From Metabacillus litoralis (GTDB lineage Bacteria; Bacillota; Bacilli; Bacillales; Bacillaceae): a DNA stretch of 64,000 bases. Shown here one piece after another: positions 47,853 through 56,356 of this stretch. The notes below the pieces were generated by a model. It worked only from the letters and a program-made list of their open reading frames with translations, did not search any database and was not told the DNA's origin. The stretch is from positions 1 through 64,000 of the forward strand of contig NZ_VOQF01000002.1 of assembly GCF_007994985.1 (NCBI RefSeq), read 5' to 3'. The position numbers were made by a program, and so were the translations under genes. Position 1 is the stretch's first letter; each line of letters opens with the position of its first letter.

Positions 47853-48017
47853 ATGACTATTAAAAATTCAGAAGAAACTAAATACAAACCTTTAGTATTA
47901 TCGCACCAGCCTATTCAGTTTGAAACTTCTCCAAGCTATTGCAACAATGGAAACAAAACTGATAAAAATCCAAATAGTAATGGTTGTGGTTGGGGTCCAC
48001 CTAATACAAGAGGATAA
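47853..48017 (+). CDS. Predicted modified-peptide precursor, cluster 1
   Basis: No family is recognised. The ATG at 47853 follows GGAAGGTGGTGAT; an upstream frame to 47754 is rejected. The 54-residue product has a leader-like part (KYKPLVLSHQPIQFETSPSY, about 10-29, with a lasso-like Tyr-x-Pro) and a hydrophilic C-terminus rich in Asn, Gly and Pro (NGNKTDKNPNSNGCGWGPPN). Cys30 and Cys45 are the only cysteines. It is first in the operon with kinase, PqqD-like, peptidase and exporter genes, and so is the obvious substrate. Confidence 0.75.
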   Translation: MTIKNSEETKYKPLVLSHQPIQFETSPSYCNNGNKTDKNPNSNGCGWGPPNTRG

Positions 48018-48076
48018 AATGGCTAAGTCAATGGATCTCTTCCATTGACTTTATTACAAAAATTAGGGAGTAAAAT

Positions 48077-48865
48077 ATGACATCTACATTAATTAAGATC
48101 GGTGAACATACTTTTAACGTAAAAACTCAAAGTACAAATGTATTTAGTTATATAAATAAACATTTTAGAACTATGGCAATGGCAAAAAATAATATGGATA
48201 ACTCTCCTACTATTGAAATTGATTTCAATTACGGGAAATCATTTGTGAATTTTGATGTAATTATAACAAATCACAGAGATAAAATTTGTTATGAGAGAAA
48301 AGACTACCTTCTTGAAATCAATTCTGATTACAAATTTGCAAAGCTATTTGTTTATAACGAATTTGCATTAAAACATGCTTTATTAAATTTATACAGTTCC
48401 TTCATTGTTCATCATAATTGGGGTATTCTTCTCCACTCATCATGTGTTATTAACAATCATGGAGCTTGTGTTTTTTCAGGCCAATCAGGTGCAGGTAAAT
48501 CAACAGCTGCCCGTTTATCACAACCACGAGAGCTTTTGTCCGATGAGGCAACATTAATTAAAATTACAGAAAATGAAGTCATTGTTTTTGATTCTCCTTT
48601 TCGTAGTGAACTAGAAAGTACTCATATTCAAAGTACCTATCCATTAGCAAGCATTAATTTTCTTAACCAATCATTAGTAAATAAGAGATACAAATTATCT
48701 AAATCTGAGGGTTTTTCACTTTTAATAGATAAGGTTTTCTTTTGGACTTCAAGTAAAGAAGAAATGCGTAAGATTTTTAATTTGTTAAAATTACTAGCGC
48801 AACAAGTACCAATGCATAATCTGTATTTTCAAAAAAACAACACCTTTTGGGAGATGATTTCGTAG
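48077..48865 (+). CDS. HPr-kinase-like protein, cluster 1
   Basis: The 262-residue protein resembles HPr serine kinase-related enzymes: ILLHSS at 117-122, P-loop SGQSGAGKST at 134-143 and SDEA at 155-158, the last in place of the usual Asp-Asp. Such enzymes (PadeK in the paeninodin cluster) phosphorylate precursor peptides. The remaining C-terminal part is divergent. Here the substrate is probably the 54-residue peptide, but its last residue is Gly, so an internal Ser/Thr would be the target. Confidence 0.8.
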   Translation: MTSTLIKIGEHTFNVKTQSTNVFSYINKHFRTMAMAKNNMDNSPTIEIDFNYGKSFVNFDVIITNHRDKICYERKDYLLEINSDYKFAKLFVYNEFALKHALLNLYSSFIVHHNWGILLHSSCVINNHGACVFSGQSGAGKSTAARLSQPRELLSDEATLIKITENEVIVFDSPFRSELESTHIQSTYPLASINFLNQSLVNKRYKLSKSEGFSLLIDKVFFWTSSKEEMRKIFNLLKLLAQQVPMHNLYFQKNNTFWEMIS

Positions 48866-49131
48866 TGAATCAATATGTGAAAGAAAGTGAATATGAAACT
48901 ATTCAACTCGAAGAAGAATGGATTGTGATGAATACAGATAACTTCACTGTTACTAAGCTAAATGGTATCGGCGGCTATTGTTGGTCATTACTTGAAAACC
49001 CGCAATCCATTCAAACACTTACTCAATCAGTACAACGTCACTATCAATTAAACACTGATGCTCTTGCTAAAGATATTGAAGAATTTATCGTTGAATTAAT
49101 AAATTATGGATTGGTTCGTCATGCAGTTTGA
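48865..49131 (+). CDS. PqqD-like peptide chaperone (B1 type), cluster 1
   Basis: The 88-residue product (GTG at 48865, sharing a base with the kinase stop) has the PqqD winged-helix pattern: VMNTDNFTVTKLNGIGGYCWSLLENPQSIQ then a helix and ELINYGLVRHAV. PqqD/B1 proteins bind leader peptides and bring them to modifying enzymes. A longer start at TTG 48847 is possible. Confidence 0.85.
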   Translation: MNQYVKESEYETIQLEEEWIVMNTDNFTVTKLNGIGGYCWSLLENPQSIQTLTQSVQRHYQLNTDALAKDIEEFIVELINYGLVRHAV

Positions 49132-49591
49132 TAAAGATACTGTCGACTTATTATTATCTACTATAAGAAAATATGGATGGATGGATCTCCCTTCACATGG
49201 AACCAGCATGTATCCTTTTATTAAAAAAGGTAACATATGCCGCTTTACTCAATTTAATGAAGATACAGTTAGAAAGGGTGATGTTCTTCTTTATTATTCA
49301 ACAACTGGACAATTAATTGCTCACCGTTTTATAGTAGTCAAAAAAAATAATAAGGAAAATAAAACATACATATTAAAGGGAGATACAAATATTTGCAGTG
49401 ATGAACCCATAAATAAGGATCAAATTATTGGTACTTTAGTAAGTATTTCAAATTCTAGAAAAAAAGTGTACACAAATAAGTCTGCTTCCATTATTTGGGG
49501 GTTCATTATTAGAACTTTTCCTTTTATCTCTAAGCTACTTAGATATTATTTGTCCTTCAAATTCTCTACCAAGTCAGGTGTATCTGCATGA
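49121..49591 (+). CDS. S26-family signal peptidase, ER-type, cluster 1
   Basis: The 156-residue protein has the serine peptidase motif HGTSMYP (Ser29), AHR with His68 where most bacterial enzymes have a lysine, and LKGDTN with Asp88. This Ser-His-Asp set is the SipW/ER-type active site. One C-terminal membrane helix (about 124-146) is visible. Inference: it removes the leader of the cluster peptide, taking the place of the B2 cysteine protease in the lasso cluster. It overlaps the PqqD-like gene by 11 bases. Confidence 0.82.
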   Translation: MQFDKDTVDLLLSTIRKYGWMDLPSHGTSMYPFIKKGNICRFTQFNEDTVRKGDVLLYYSTTGQLIAHRFIVVKKNNKENKTYILKGDTNICSDEPINKDQIIGTLVSISNSRKKVYTNKSASIIWGFIIRTFPFISKLLRYYLSFKFSTKSGVSA

Positions 49592-51390
49592 TACAAAGTA
49601 AAATGACATCCATCTTAAACGAGTTTAATTTTACTGGAATACGAAACACGTTTAAATTAGTTAGCCCCTATATCTTTAAAAATGTGAAGTTTTATGTACT
49701 TCTCATCATTTTATTATTTGTTGATATATTGCTAACCATTGGTTTTGCTTGGTTTTTTGGAGCCATAACAGATGCAGCTGTTCAAGGTCAATTTGAAAAA
49801 CTAAAATCATTAATTCCGATCATACTAACATTAATAGTCATTAGTTTATTTTCCACCTTTTTCAAAACATTTTTAGAATCTTATATTACCAGCAATATTA
49901 GACGAAAATTAAAAGATCATGTCTTAAAACAAATTCTACTGATATCACCCGAGAAAATATCAAAGCAACGTTCAGGAGATTTACTAACTCATTTTACGAA
50001 TGATATTAGTAGTATAGATGGTGTTATCGGGAGTAACCTCATTTACCTTATTCAACTTCCTTTGGTCTCAATTGCTGTCTTTATCTATATGTTACAAATA
50101 AACTGGCAATTATCCGTTATTAGCTTATTCATCATTCCCTTTGCCATTATCATTGGGGGTATTTTCGGTATTCTTATTCGAAATAACAGTAGGAACATCT
50201 ACAATAAAATCGGTGATATAAACAGTAACCTTACTGAAACGTTCCAGGGACTTTCCGTAATAAGGTCTTTTACCCTTGAAAATTTTTCCATTAAAAAAAT
50301 ATCCAATTTAAATAATCAGTTATTTAAATTAGAGGTGAAAAACGCTAAACTCAGAGGAAACTTTTATGTTATTGGCGAAGCTATTTCTTCTATTACTTAC
50401 ATTGCTAGTCTTTGTTTAGGAGCCTTTTTTGTATCCAAAGGACAAATTAGCGTTGGATCACTACTTACTTTTGTTACTCTTATGCAGCATCTAATAAACC
50501 CTTTAACAGGACTTGCTGGAATCTGGGGGAGTTTTCAAACCTCAGCCTCAGCAGTAGAAAGACTTTCAAATGTGTTAGAAGTTAAAACCGAAAATTCAGA
50601 GTTACCAATATATAAAAACAAAGGGAGATTTCCTGAAAAGATAAAATTTAGAAATGTAACTTTTTCTTACAAACCGCAAACAACGATTATTAAAAATTTA
50701 AATTTGGAAATTCCTACGGGTAAAGTTGTTGCGATTGTAGGTCCAAGCGGTGCCGGTAAAACAACTTTATTCCAACTAATTCAAGGATATTACAAGCCGC
50801 AGCTTGGACAGATTTTAATGGATGATGTGCCGATCAACAATCTCTCCCCTTCTGAATTAAGAAGTACTTATGCTTTAGTAGCTCAAGAAACATTTTTATT
50901 TAGTGGCTCAATAAAAGATAATCTTTTATTAGCCCGCCCAAATATAACCCAAAATGAAATGATTAATGCTACCATGCATGCTAACATTCATGAATTCATT
51001 ATGACTCTTCCAGAACAATACGAAACAGAAATTGGAGAGCGTGGTGTTCGATTATCTGTTGGACAAAAGCAGAGAATAGCTATTGCCAGGGCAATATTAA
51101 AAGATGCCCCTATTCTTTTACTAGACGAAGCCACATCTGCATTAGACAGTGAATCGGAATTCCATGTAAAACTAGCACTAGATCATCTAATGAAAAATCT
51201 AACAACACTAGTCATAGCACACAGACTTTCTACGATTCAACATGCTGATTTAATTGTTGTGATGGATAATGGAGAAATCGTTCAGACTGGGACTCATGAA
51301 AAACTTATCAAAGAAGAAGGAATGTACAAAAGATTAACTCAAATACAAAATATGGTAAAGAATTCAGAATTAGATTCTTTAGCCTTATAA
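49588..51390 (+). CDS. ABC exporter (fused permease/ATPase), cluster 1
   Basis: This 600-residue half-transporter has six membrane helices (about 30-325) and a nucleotide-binding domain with GPSGAGKTT at 385-393, a variant signature LSVGQKQR (usual LSGGQ) near 490 and LLLDEATSALD near 515. It lacks an N-terminal C39 peptidase domain, so leader removal must be done by another protein. It overlaps the peptidase gene by four bases and likely exports the mature peptide. Confidence 0.92.
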   Translation: MIQSKMTSILNEFNFTGIRNTFKLVSPYIFKNVKFYVLLIILLFVDILLTIGFAWFFGAITDAAVQGQFEKLKSLIPIILTLIVISLFSTFFKTFLESYITSNIRRKLKDHVLKQILLISPEKISKQRSGDLLTHFTNDISSIDGVIGSNLIYLIQLPLVSIAVFIYMLQINWQLSVISLFIIPFAIIIGGIFGILIRNNSRNIYNKIGDINSNLTETFQGLSVIRSFTLENFSIKKISNLNNQLFKLEVKNAKLRGNFYVIGEAISSITYIASLCLGAFFVSKGQISVGSLLTFVTLMQHLINPLTGLAGIWGSFQTSASAVERLSNVLEVKTENSELPIYKNKGRFPEKIKFRNVTFSYKPQTTIIKNLNLEIPTGKVVAIVGPSGAGKTTLFQLIQGYYKPQLGQILMDDVPINNLSPSELRSTYALVAQETFLFSGSIKDNLLLARPNITQNEMINATMHANIHEFIMTLPEQYETEIGERGVRLSVGQKQRIAIARAILKDAPILLLDEATSALDSESEFHVKLALDHLMKNLTTLVIAHRLSTIQHADLIVVMDNGEIVQTGTHEKLIKEEGMYKRLTQIQNMVKNSELDSLAL

Positions 51391-51405
51391 GAAGTTGGTG
51401 TTAAA

Positions 51406-52509
51406 ATGATCAGGGAATTTATTAATAACATCTATAGTACATCAAGTAATCTCAGTAAAATTAATGAAGAACAATATAAGTTAATAGAAGAAGATATATC
51501 TTTCTTTAATATCGAACCCCAAATTTATAGAAAAGTAATAGATGAAGAAAAACTGGAAGTAATTCCTGATTTTTTCAGAACATCCCTTAAAAAAATATAT
51601 CAAAAACAATTTATAAACAATATGTTCATTAAGAATCAAACTGATGCGATTTTATCAGTCTTAGAAGACAATAAACTATCAGTTATCGTTCTAAAAGGTC
51701 CTCTATACGCAGAAAAGTATTTTGGAGACTTTTCAGCCCGTCCATCTTCTGATATTGATTTATTAATTAAAATCGATGAAGTAGATGAAGTTCTTACATG
51801 CATTAAAAAGTTGGGATATATAAATGAAGAAAAAAACGATGAAGATCATTTCCATAGAACTTTCAGTAAACCTATTCCAGGTTCACCAGTCCCTCTGCTT
51901 GTAGAAATACATTGGAATCTCGTAAGAGAAAATACAAGTAAATTGCCAATAAATCAGATTTGGGAAGAAACAGTTCTCATTAGTGGTTACGATTATGTAA
52001 AGCAACTCTCGAGTTTTCATACTTTCTACTTCATCATATTACATGCATGGAGACATAATTTAGATTCTATGAAACATTTTATAGATATCATACAAATGAT
52101 TCATATGCTGCGTAATGAAATCAACTATGAGTTACTTTTTAAAGTTGCTAGAAAACATAAAACATTTAAGCGTATTAAACGTACTTTGTCCATCGTTTAT
52201 CAGCAGTTTCCTCATTTAAATCAAGTTTTAGAACTGCCGTTTAAAAAGAAGAAGTATGGATCTTTTTGGCAATATGAAGCCTTTAGAGGGAATAAAGCTG
52301 ATAAAGGCAAACTTTATTTAGATTTCATTGATTATCAGTTTGGTAGTTATGATACATTTTTCCACCAAATGATTTCACTGTATGAATGGCTCTTCCCTTC
52401 CAAGTTTGGATTGGAAGTTGAACTAAAGCATAATCGTTTAAGTTACCTTCAGTTATTTAAACAAAGAGGAAAAGGATTATATTCTTCTTTATTAATAAAG
52501 AGGAAATAA
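51406..52509 (+). CDS. Nucleotidyltransferase-fold protein, cluster 1
   Basis: The 367-residue protein has the motif VLKGPLYAEKYFGDFSARPS followed by DIDLL (metal aspartates near 116-118) of the uncharacterised nucleotidyltransferase family common in lasso clusters of Bacillales. It probably adds a nucleotide-derived or further phosphate group to the phosphorylated peptide, but no activity is established. It is last in the operon and ends at a terminator. Confidence 0.8.
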   Translation: MIREFINNIYSTSSNLSKINEEQYKLIEEDISFFNIEPQIYRKVIDEEKLEVIPDFFRTSLKKIYQKQFINNMFIKNQTDAILSVLEDNKLSVIVLKGPLYAEKYFGDFSARPSSDIDLLIKIDEVDEVLTCIKKLGYINEEKNDEDHFHRTFSKPIPGSPVPLLVEIHWNLVRENTSKLPINQIWEETVLISGYDYVKQLSSFHTFYFIILHAWRHNLDSMKHFIDIIQMIHMLRNEINYELLFKVARKHKTFKRIKRTLSIVYQQFPHLNQVLELPFKKKKYGSFWQYEAFRGNKADKGKLYLDFIDYQFGSYDTFFHQMISLYEWLFPSKFGLEVELKHNRLSYLQLFKQRGKGLYSSLLIKRK

Positions 52510-52514
52510 AAAAG

Positions 52515-52546
52515 GAAAGGTTTTAACTTGTAAACCTTTCTTTTTT
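52515..52546 (+). terminator. Terminator of peptide cluster 1
   Basis: GAAAGGTTT (52515-52523) pairs with AAACCTTTC (52532-52540), followed by TTTTTT. Confidence 0.88.
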
Positions 52547-52746
52547 ATATTTTTAAGAGACCAACCTTATGAAGAAAATAAAATTTTAATAGACCAATTA
52601 TAATCCCCTCAATTTCTTCAATTTTATCACTTCATTATATTTAATTAACTCTTCATAGATAACTACTTCTATTACAATTGGTTCAGATATGTATCGGGCT
52701 TGGATCATTAGTTTATACCTATAACTTGTAAAACCATTAGCTCATT

Positions 52747-52959
52747 TTATATTTTGTAAGAAACCGTAAATATAGGGCGATTGAGGTATTCATCATTTTG
52801 TTGATATATTTTATAAAGATCTGATATCACGGTTCGATTACTAGCAACTATCGCTTTCATATTAGTTAAATCATAACTGCAGGTTGGACATATCCATTGC
52901 CCTACATGACAACTACTAAAAGAAGAATGATAACAGCGAGTACAATGCTTTTTGTACAT
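52747..52959 (-). CDS. Small zinc-ribbon protein
   Basis: From the ATG at 52959 (GGGGGAAG upstream) the product is 70 residues. Two Cys pairs, CTRC and CPTC, form a probable zinc ribbon near residues 6-29. The rest is helical. Function unknown. A SinR-type dyad lies 36 bases upstream, so it may belong to the SinR regulon. Confidence 0.7.
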   Translation of the reverse strand: MYKKHCTRCYHSSFSSCHVGQWICPTCSYDLTNMKAIVASNRTVISDLYKIYQQNDEYLNRPIFTVSYKI

Positions 52960-52994
52960 AGAAACTTCCCCCATCCTTTTATTCAGCACAATTA

Positions 52995-53010
52995 ATTCTT
53001 AATAAAGAAC
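52995..53010. promoter_or_regulatory. SinR-type operator ahead of the zinc-ribbon gene
   Basis: ATTCTTAATAAAGAAC matches the dyad at 14 of 16 positions, 36 bases upstream of the ATG. Confidence 0.6.
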
Positions 53011-53062
53011 AAAAAGCTATACGATATCACAAAATTTCGTTAAATTTATTATTTGCATCTAT

Positions 53063-53362
53063 TTAATATATAAAATCAATTACCCAATAGAAATGAATGA
53101 ACATTACGACGGTATATAGAAAAGCTCCTACAAATGAAATCATTTTTATTCCTTTATGATTAGGTACTTTTTGATAGTAGGAAAGTGTGAACAACAAAAT
53201 TGATAAAAAGAACTTTAACAATAGAAAATAAATGGGATCTGCCTCATAAACCATTTTCATCACTATGTTGACTTCTGAAATAAGATTTAGTTTGAGGCCA
53301 ATGAACGTGAGTAGACCATCAATAAAATTGAGTAATGCCAAATAGTAGCAAATCTGTCTCAC
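53063..53362 (-). CDS. DUF5658 membrane protein
   Basis: The 99-residue protein has three membrane segments and the family pattern LLNFIDGLLTFIGLKLNLISEVN, with Asp14 and Glu30 conserved in DUF5658. The role is unknown. A GGAGGTACAAGGTGAG ribosome site precedes the start. Confidence 0.7.
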   Translation of the reverse strand: MRQICYYLALLNFIDGLLTFIGLKLNLISEVNIVMKMVYEADPIYFLLLKFFLSILLFTLSYYQKVPNHKGIKMISFVGAFLYTVVMFIHFYWVIDFIY

Positions 53363-53430
53363 CTTGTACCTCCTTTTATCCTCTTTTAGCTTAAATTCTT
53401 ATTGACCGTTAACTGAAAAAAATCTTCAGT

Positions 53431-54399
53431 TCATTTCCGTCTTAATGTTAAGACGGCTATTTCAGGTGTATTCAAAAATCGAAAGTTTAAAAGTGGAATC
53501 GCATTACTACTTCCTAAACCGGCACTCACAAATTGTTTTGTTCCCTTGTATTGCCATAACCCCTTTACTCGATCCTGTGGAGGAAATAAACCACTCCTGT
53601 CATACCAAGCTTCAGGAACAAATAAGGCTCCAACAAATGGGAGTCTTATTTGACCACCATGATAATGACCTGCCGTGATAAGATCATACTTTCGTAAGAT
53701 AAGGTTTGGATTTTCCATTATTTGATCAATTCTAGCATCTACTACAGGATAGTGAGTTAAAGCAATTAATACGGCTGATTTATTTCCATCATCTAGAGGA
53801 GGCATTTCTAATAATAAACTTTTCGTATGTTGAGCACCTACAGCTGTCTTTCTATCATTAGATACAGCTAACTGTGATTTAGGGTCTATAATCGATAACT
53901 CAAAATGGACAAATTGGACATTAGCCCCCTTTTGGTTAATCGTGTACACAGACTCCAATAGTTTTACTCCTCTTTCTTCTAGCCCTAAGAGAAAAGAATT
54001 TTTTGAAACAGTACCATTTTTTATGAAATATGGATCTGGATCTGTGTTTCCCGGAACGTATAAGACATGATTTTTATTTTGAATACTATCCAAAAGCTCA
54101 TATGTGGGTGAGTAGTTCAAACTCTCCGGACTCTTAAGAAAATCACCTGTTAATGCCAGAACATAATATTCAATGGAGTTAATCTTATCAATTAACTTAT
54201 GTTGATTGTAACCAAATTCTTTTTCGTGTAAATCGGTAACCTGTAGAATTTTAAATCCCTCAAGCTCGATTGGTAAATCTTCAACTAGAATATCTTCCTC
54301 TACAATTGTTACTCTATTGTTGTCCCATATTGTATAAGTGATTATGACGATAAAAACTATGAGTAGAACCACTAGTATTTTATTTTTAAACCGATACAT
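53431..54399 (-). CDS. Membrane-anchored metallophosphoesterase
   Basis: A calcineurin-like phosphoesterase of the YkuE/YaeI type. One N-terminal membrane helix (about 6-24) is followed by the dinuclear metal motifs: VTDLHEKEFG (Asp56, His58), LTGDF, PGNTDP, LTHYP and GHYHGGQIRLP. Length 322. Relatives cleave lipid-linked pyrophosphates or phosphodiesters; here the substrate is unknown. It sits between the two peptide clusters with its own SinR-type dyad. Confidence 0.88.
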   Translation of the reverse strand: MYRFKNKILVVLLIVFIVIITYTIWDNNRVTIVEEDILVEDLPIELEGFKILQVTDLHEKEFGYNQHKLIDKINSIEYYVLALTGDFLKSPESLNYSPTYELLDSIQNKNHVLYVPGNTDPDPYFIKNGTVSKNSFLLGLEERGVKLLESVYTINQKGANVQFVHFELSIIDPKSQLAVSNDRKTAVGAQHTKSLLLEMPPLDDGNKSAVLIALTHYPVVDARIDQIMENPNLILRKYDLITAGHYHGGQIRLPFVGALFVPEAWYDRSGLFPPQDRVKGLWQYKGTKQFVSAGLGSSNAIPLLNFRFLNTPEIAVLTLRRK

Positions 54400-54473
54400 C
54401 TTTATCTCTCCAACTTTGGTTCAATGGGTATTTAAATATAGAAACACGCACGAATGTTATTGGGAACGTTATT

Positions 54474-54495
54474 ATAAAATTTCTTTATAAAGAAC
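54474..54495 (-). promoter_or_regulatory. SinR-type operator and -10 ahead of the phosphoesterase gene
   Basis: TTTCTTTATAAAGAAC (54480-54495) matches the dyad at 15 of 16 positions. On the minus strand it directly precedes TTTTATAAT, a likely -10, so a bound repressor would cover the -35 and spacer. Confidence 0.65.
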
Positions 54496-54554
54496 ATTAT
54501 GGATTACAACTTAATTATTAACCCAAACTGCTATTTCCGAGATAAATCTAGATA

Positions 54555-56345
54555 CTATCCCATCACTTCTAATTGTTTTCCTAACAGCTTTCCAAAAACA
54601 TTTTTCTTATCCATTGCAAGTTCATTAAAATTACCCTGTTGAACAATTCTACCTTCTTCCAAAACTATTACTTGTTCTGCGTTTCGGATTGTTGATAATC
54701 GATGTGCAATAACTATAATGGTCATTTTCCCCTTAAGCTGTTCTAGGGCTTGTTGAACTTTGGCTTCATTTTCGGTATCCAAGGAGCTTGTCGCTTCGTC
54801 TAATACGAGAACAGCTGGGTTACGTAAAATTGCACGTGCCAACACAATTCTTTGACGTTCTCCTCCGGAAAGCCTTATACCCCTATCTCCTATCTTCGTA
54901 TCAAGACCTTTTGGTAGATTTTTCACAAAATCTGCTGCAGCGAATTCAAGAGATTCCCACATCTGTGCTTCGGTAGCTTGTGGATTTACAATCATCATGT
55001 TCTCTCTAATTGAGGTATTAAATAAAAAAGGATCTTGTGGTACATAGCTGATTGATTTTCTCAAAGATAATAAGTTATCTTTCAATAACGGATTTCCATC
55101 TATAAGTACTTGACCTTCTTCAGGTATATTTAGACCCATTATCATATCAATTAATGTACTTTTTCCCGCTCCAGATGGACCAACGATAGCTGTCATACAA
55201 TTTGTTGGCACGTATAAGTTAATCTTTTTAAGTGCGTAGTTACTCTGAGTCTGATATTTAAATGAGACATGCTTACACTCAATGCCTCTTAAAATACTAA
55301 TTGGCTCAATCTTTTTATAATTTTCTTCTTCTAACTCTTTTGCTATTTGACATTCAGCTTGTAGGTCTTGAAATGATTTAAAGGAAGGAAGAACGGAACT
55401 TAGTTGCTCTAAATTAGACTGTATCCCAGCTAACCTTGGCCATAGTCTTGAGAAAATGACAATAATAAGCATTAATTGCGCAGGTTGAGTTTTAAGAACT
55501 TTTATAGCAACAAACACAAATGTAACAATTAATAATGCAGATACAATTTTATAAACAAACTGAGACAGTGTTTTTAGCCTAACAATGTTCAAAATATTTT
55601 TTTCAATTTCCCCACTAATATTATGAAACCAATTTATATGGTTTTCTTCTAAAGAATTACTTTTTATTTCCTTAATTCCATTAAAATGGTCAGTTACTCC
55701 TCCTATAAACTCTTTTGACAAAAGCATAGTATCTTCTCCAAACTCTTTCGACTTTTTAACAAATGTTTTTGAGAAAATGAGTAATAGTGAGCCTAGAATA
55801 ATAAGGGAAATCGTCATTGATGCTGATAACCAGAAAGCTAAGCAGAGCTGAATAAATGTAAAAATAAGGGACGATATAAACTGTAAAAACAATGTTGTTC
55901 CTCCAGCTACCCTGTTTAATTCAAGTGACATTAAATTTAATAGATCTGTTTTTTTCTTTTTAAGAAAGAAACCCCAGTTTGCTTTTAAGATTGAATTATA
56001 AGTTTCTTCTCGTAAGTGTCGGATAAAATTTTGTTGAATCTTCGCATTCAATATAGACTGGTTACGTTGAAAGTAACTTTGTGCAATAATTAAAAAGGCG
56101 TATGCTCCTAAAACTATTATTAGTCCAAGAGTTTGGGGCATTTCTTTAAAATTACTATATAACCAAAAAATAGAGGAATAATCATAACCTACATCTACTA
56201 TTCCTGTTAGTCCAATCAATGGAATAAGTAGAAATATACCCACTCCCTCGAAAATCCCGATTAACACCATTCCTACAATATTTAAATAAAGTATTTTTCC
56301 TGATAGGATATATAATCTTTTTAAAAAATAAAATAGTTCGTTCAT
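54555..56345 (-). CDS. Lasso peptide ABC exporter (D protein)
   Basis: The 596-residue fused transporter has six membrane segments in the first 310 residues and an ATPase domain with GPSGAGKST, LSGGERQR and LVLDEATSSLD. This is the McjD/PadeD role: exporting mature lasso peptide and often giving self-protection. It is the last gene of the cluster, 11 bases after the nucleotidyltransferase gene. Confidence 0.92.
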   Translation of the reverse strand: MNELFYFLKRLYILSGKILYLNIVGMVLIGIFEGVGIFLLIPLIGLTGIVDVGYDYSSIFWLYSNFKEMPQTLGLIIVLGAYAFLIIAQSYFQRNQSILNAKIQQNFIRHLREETYNSILKANWGFFLKKKKTDLLNLMSLELNRVAGGTTLFLQFISSLIFTFIQLCLAFWLSASMTISLIILGSLLLIFSKTFVKKSKEFGEDTMLLSKEFIGGVTDHFNGIKEIKSNSLEENHINWFHNISGEIEKNILNIVRLKTLSQFVYKIVSALLIVTFVFVAIKVLKTQPAQLMLIIVIFSRLWPRLAGIQSNLEQLSSVLPSFKSFQDLQAECQIAKELEEENYKKIEPISILRGIECKHVSFKYQTQSNYALKKINLYVPTNCMTAIVGPSGAGKSTLIDMIMGLNIPEEGQVLIDGNPLLKDNLLSLRKSISYVPQDPFLFNTSIRENMMIVNPQATEAQMWESLEFAAADFVKNLPKGLDTKIGDRGIRLSGGERQRIVLARAILRNPAVLVLDEATSSLDTENEAKVQQALEQLKGKMTIIVIAHRLSTIRNAEQVIVLEEGRIVQQGNFNELAMDKKNVFGKLLGKQLEVMG

Positions 56346-56356
56346 TATATACCCTC

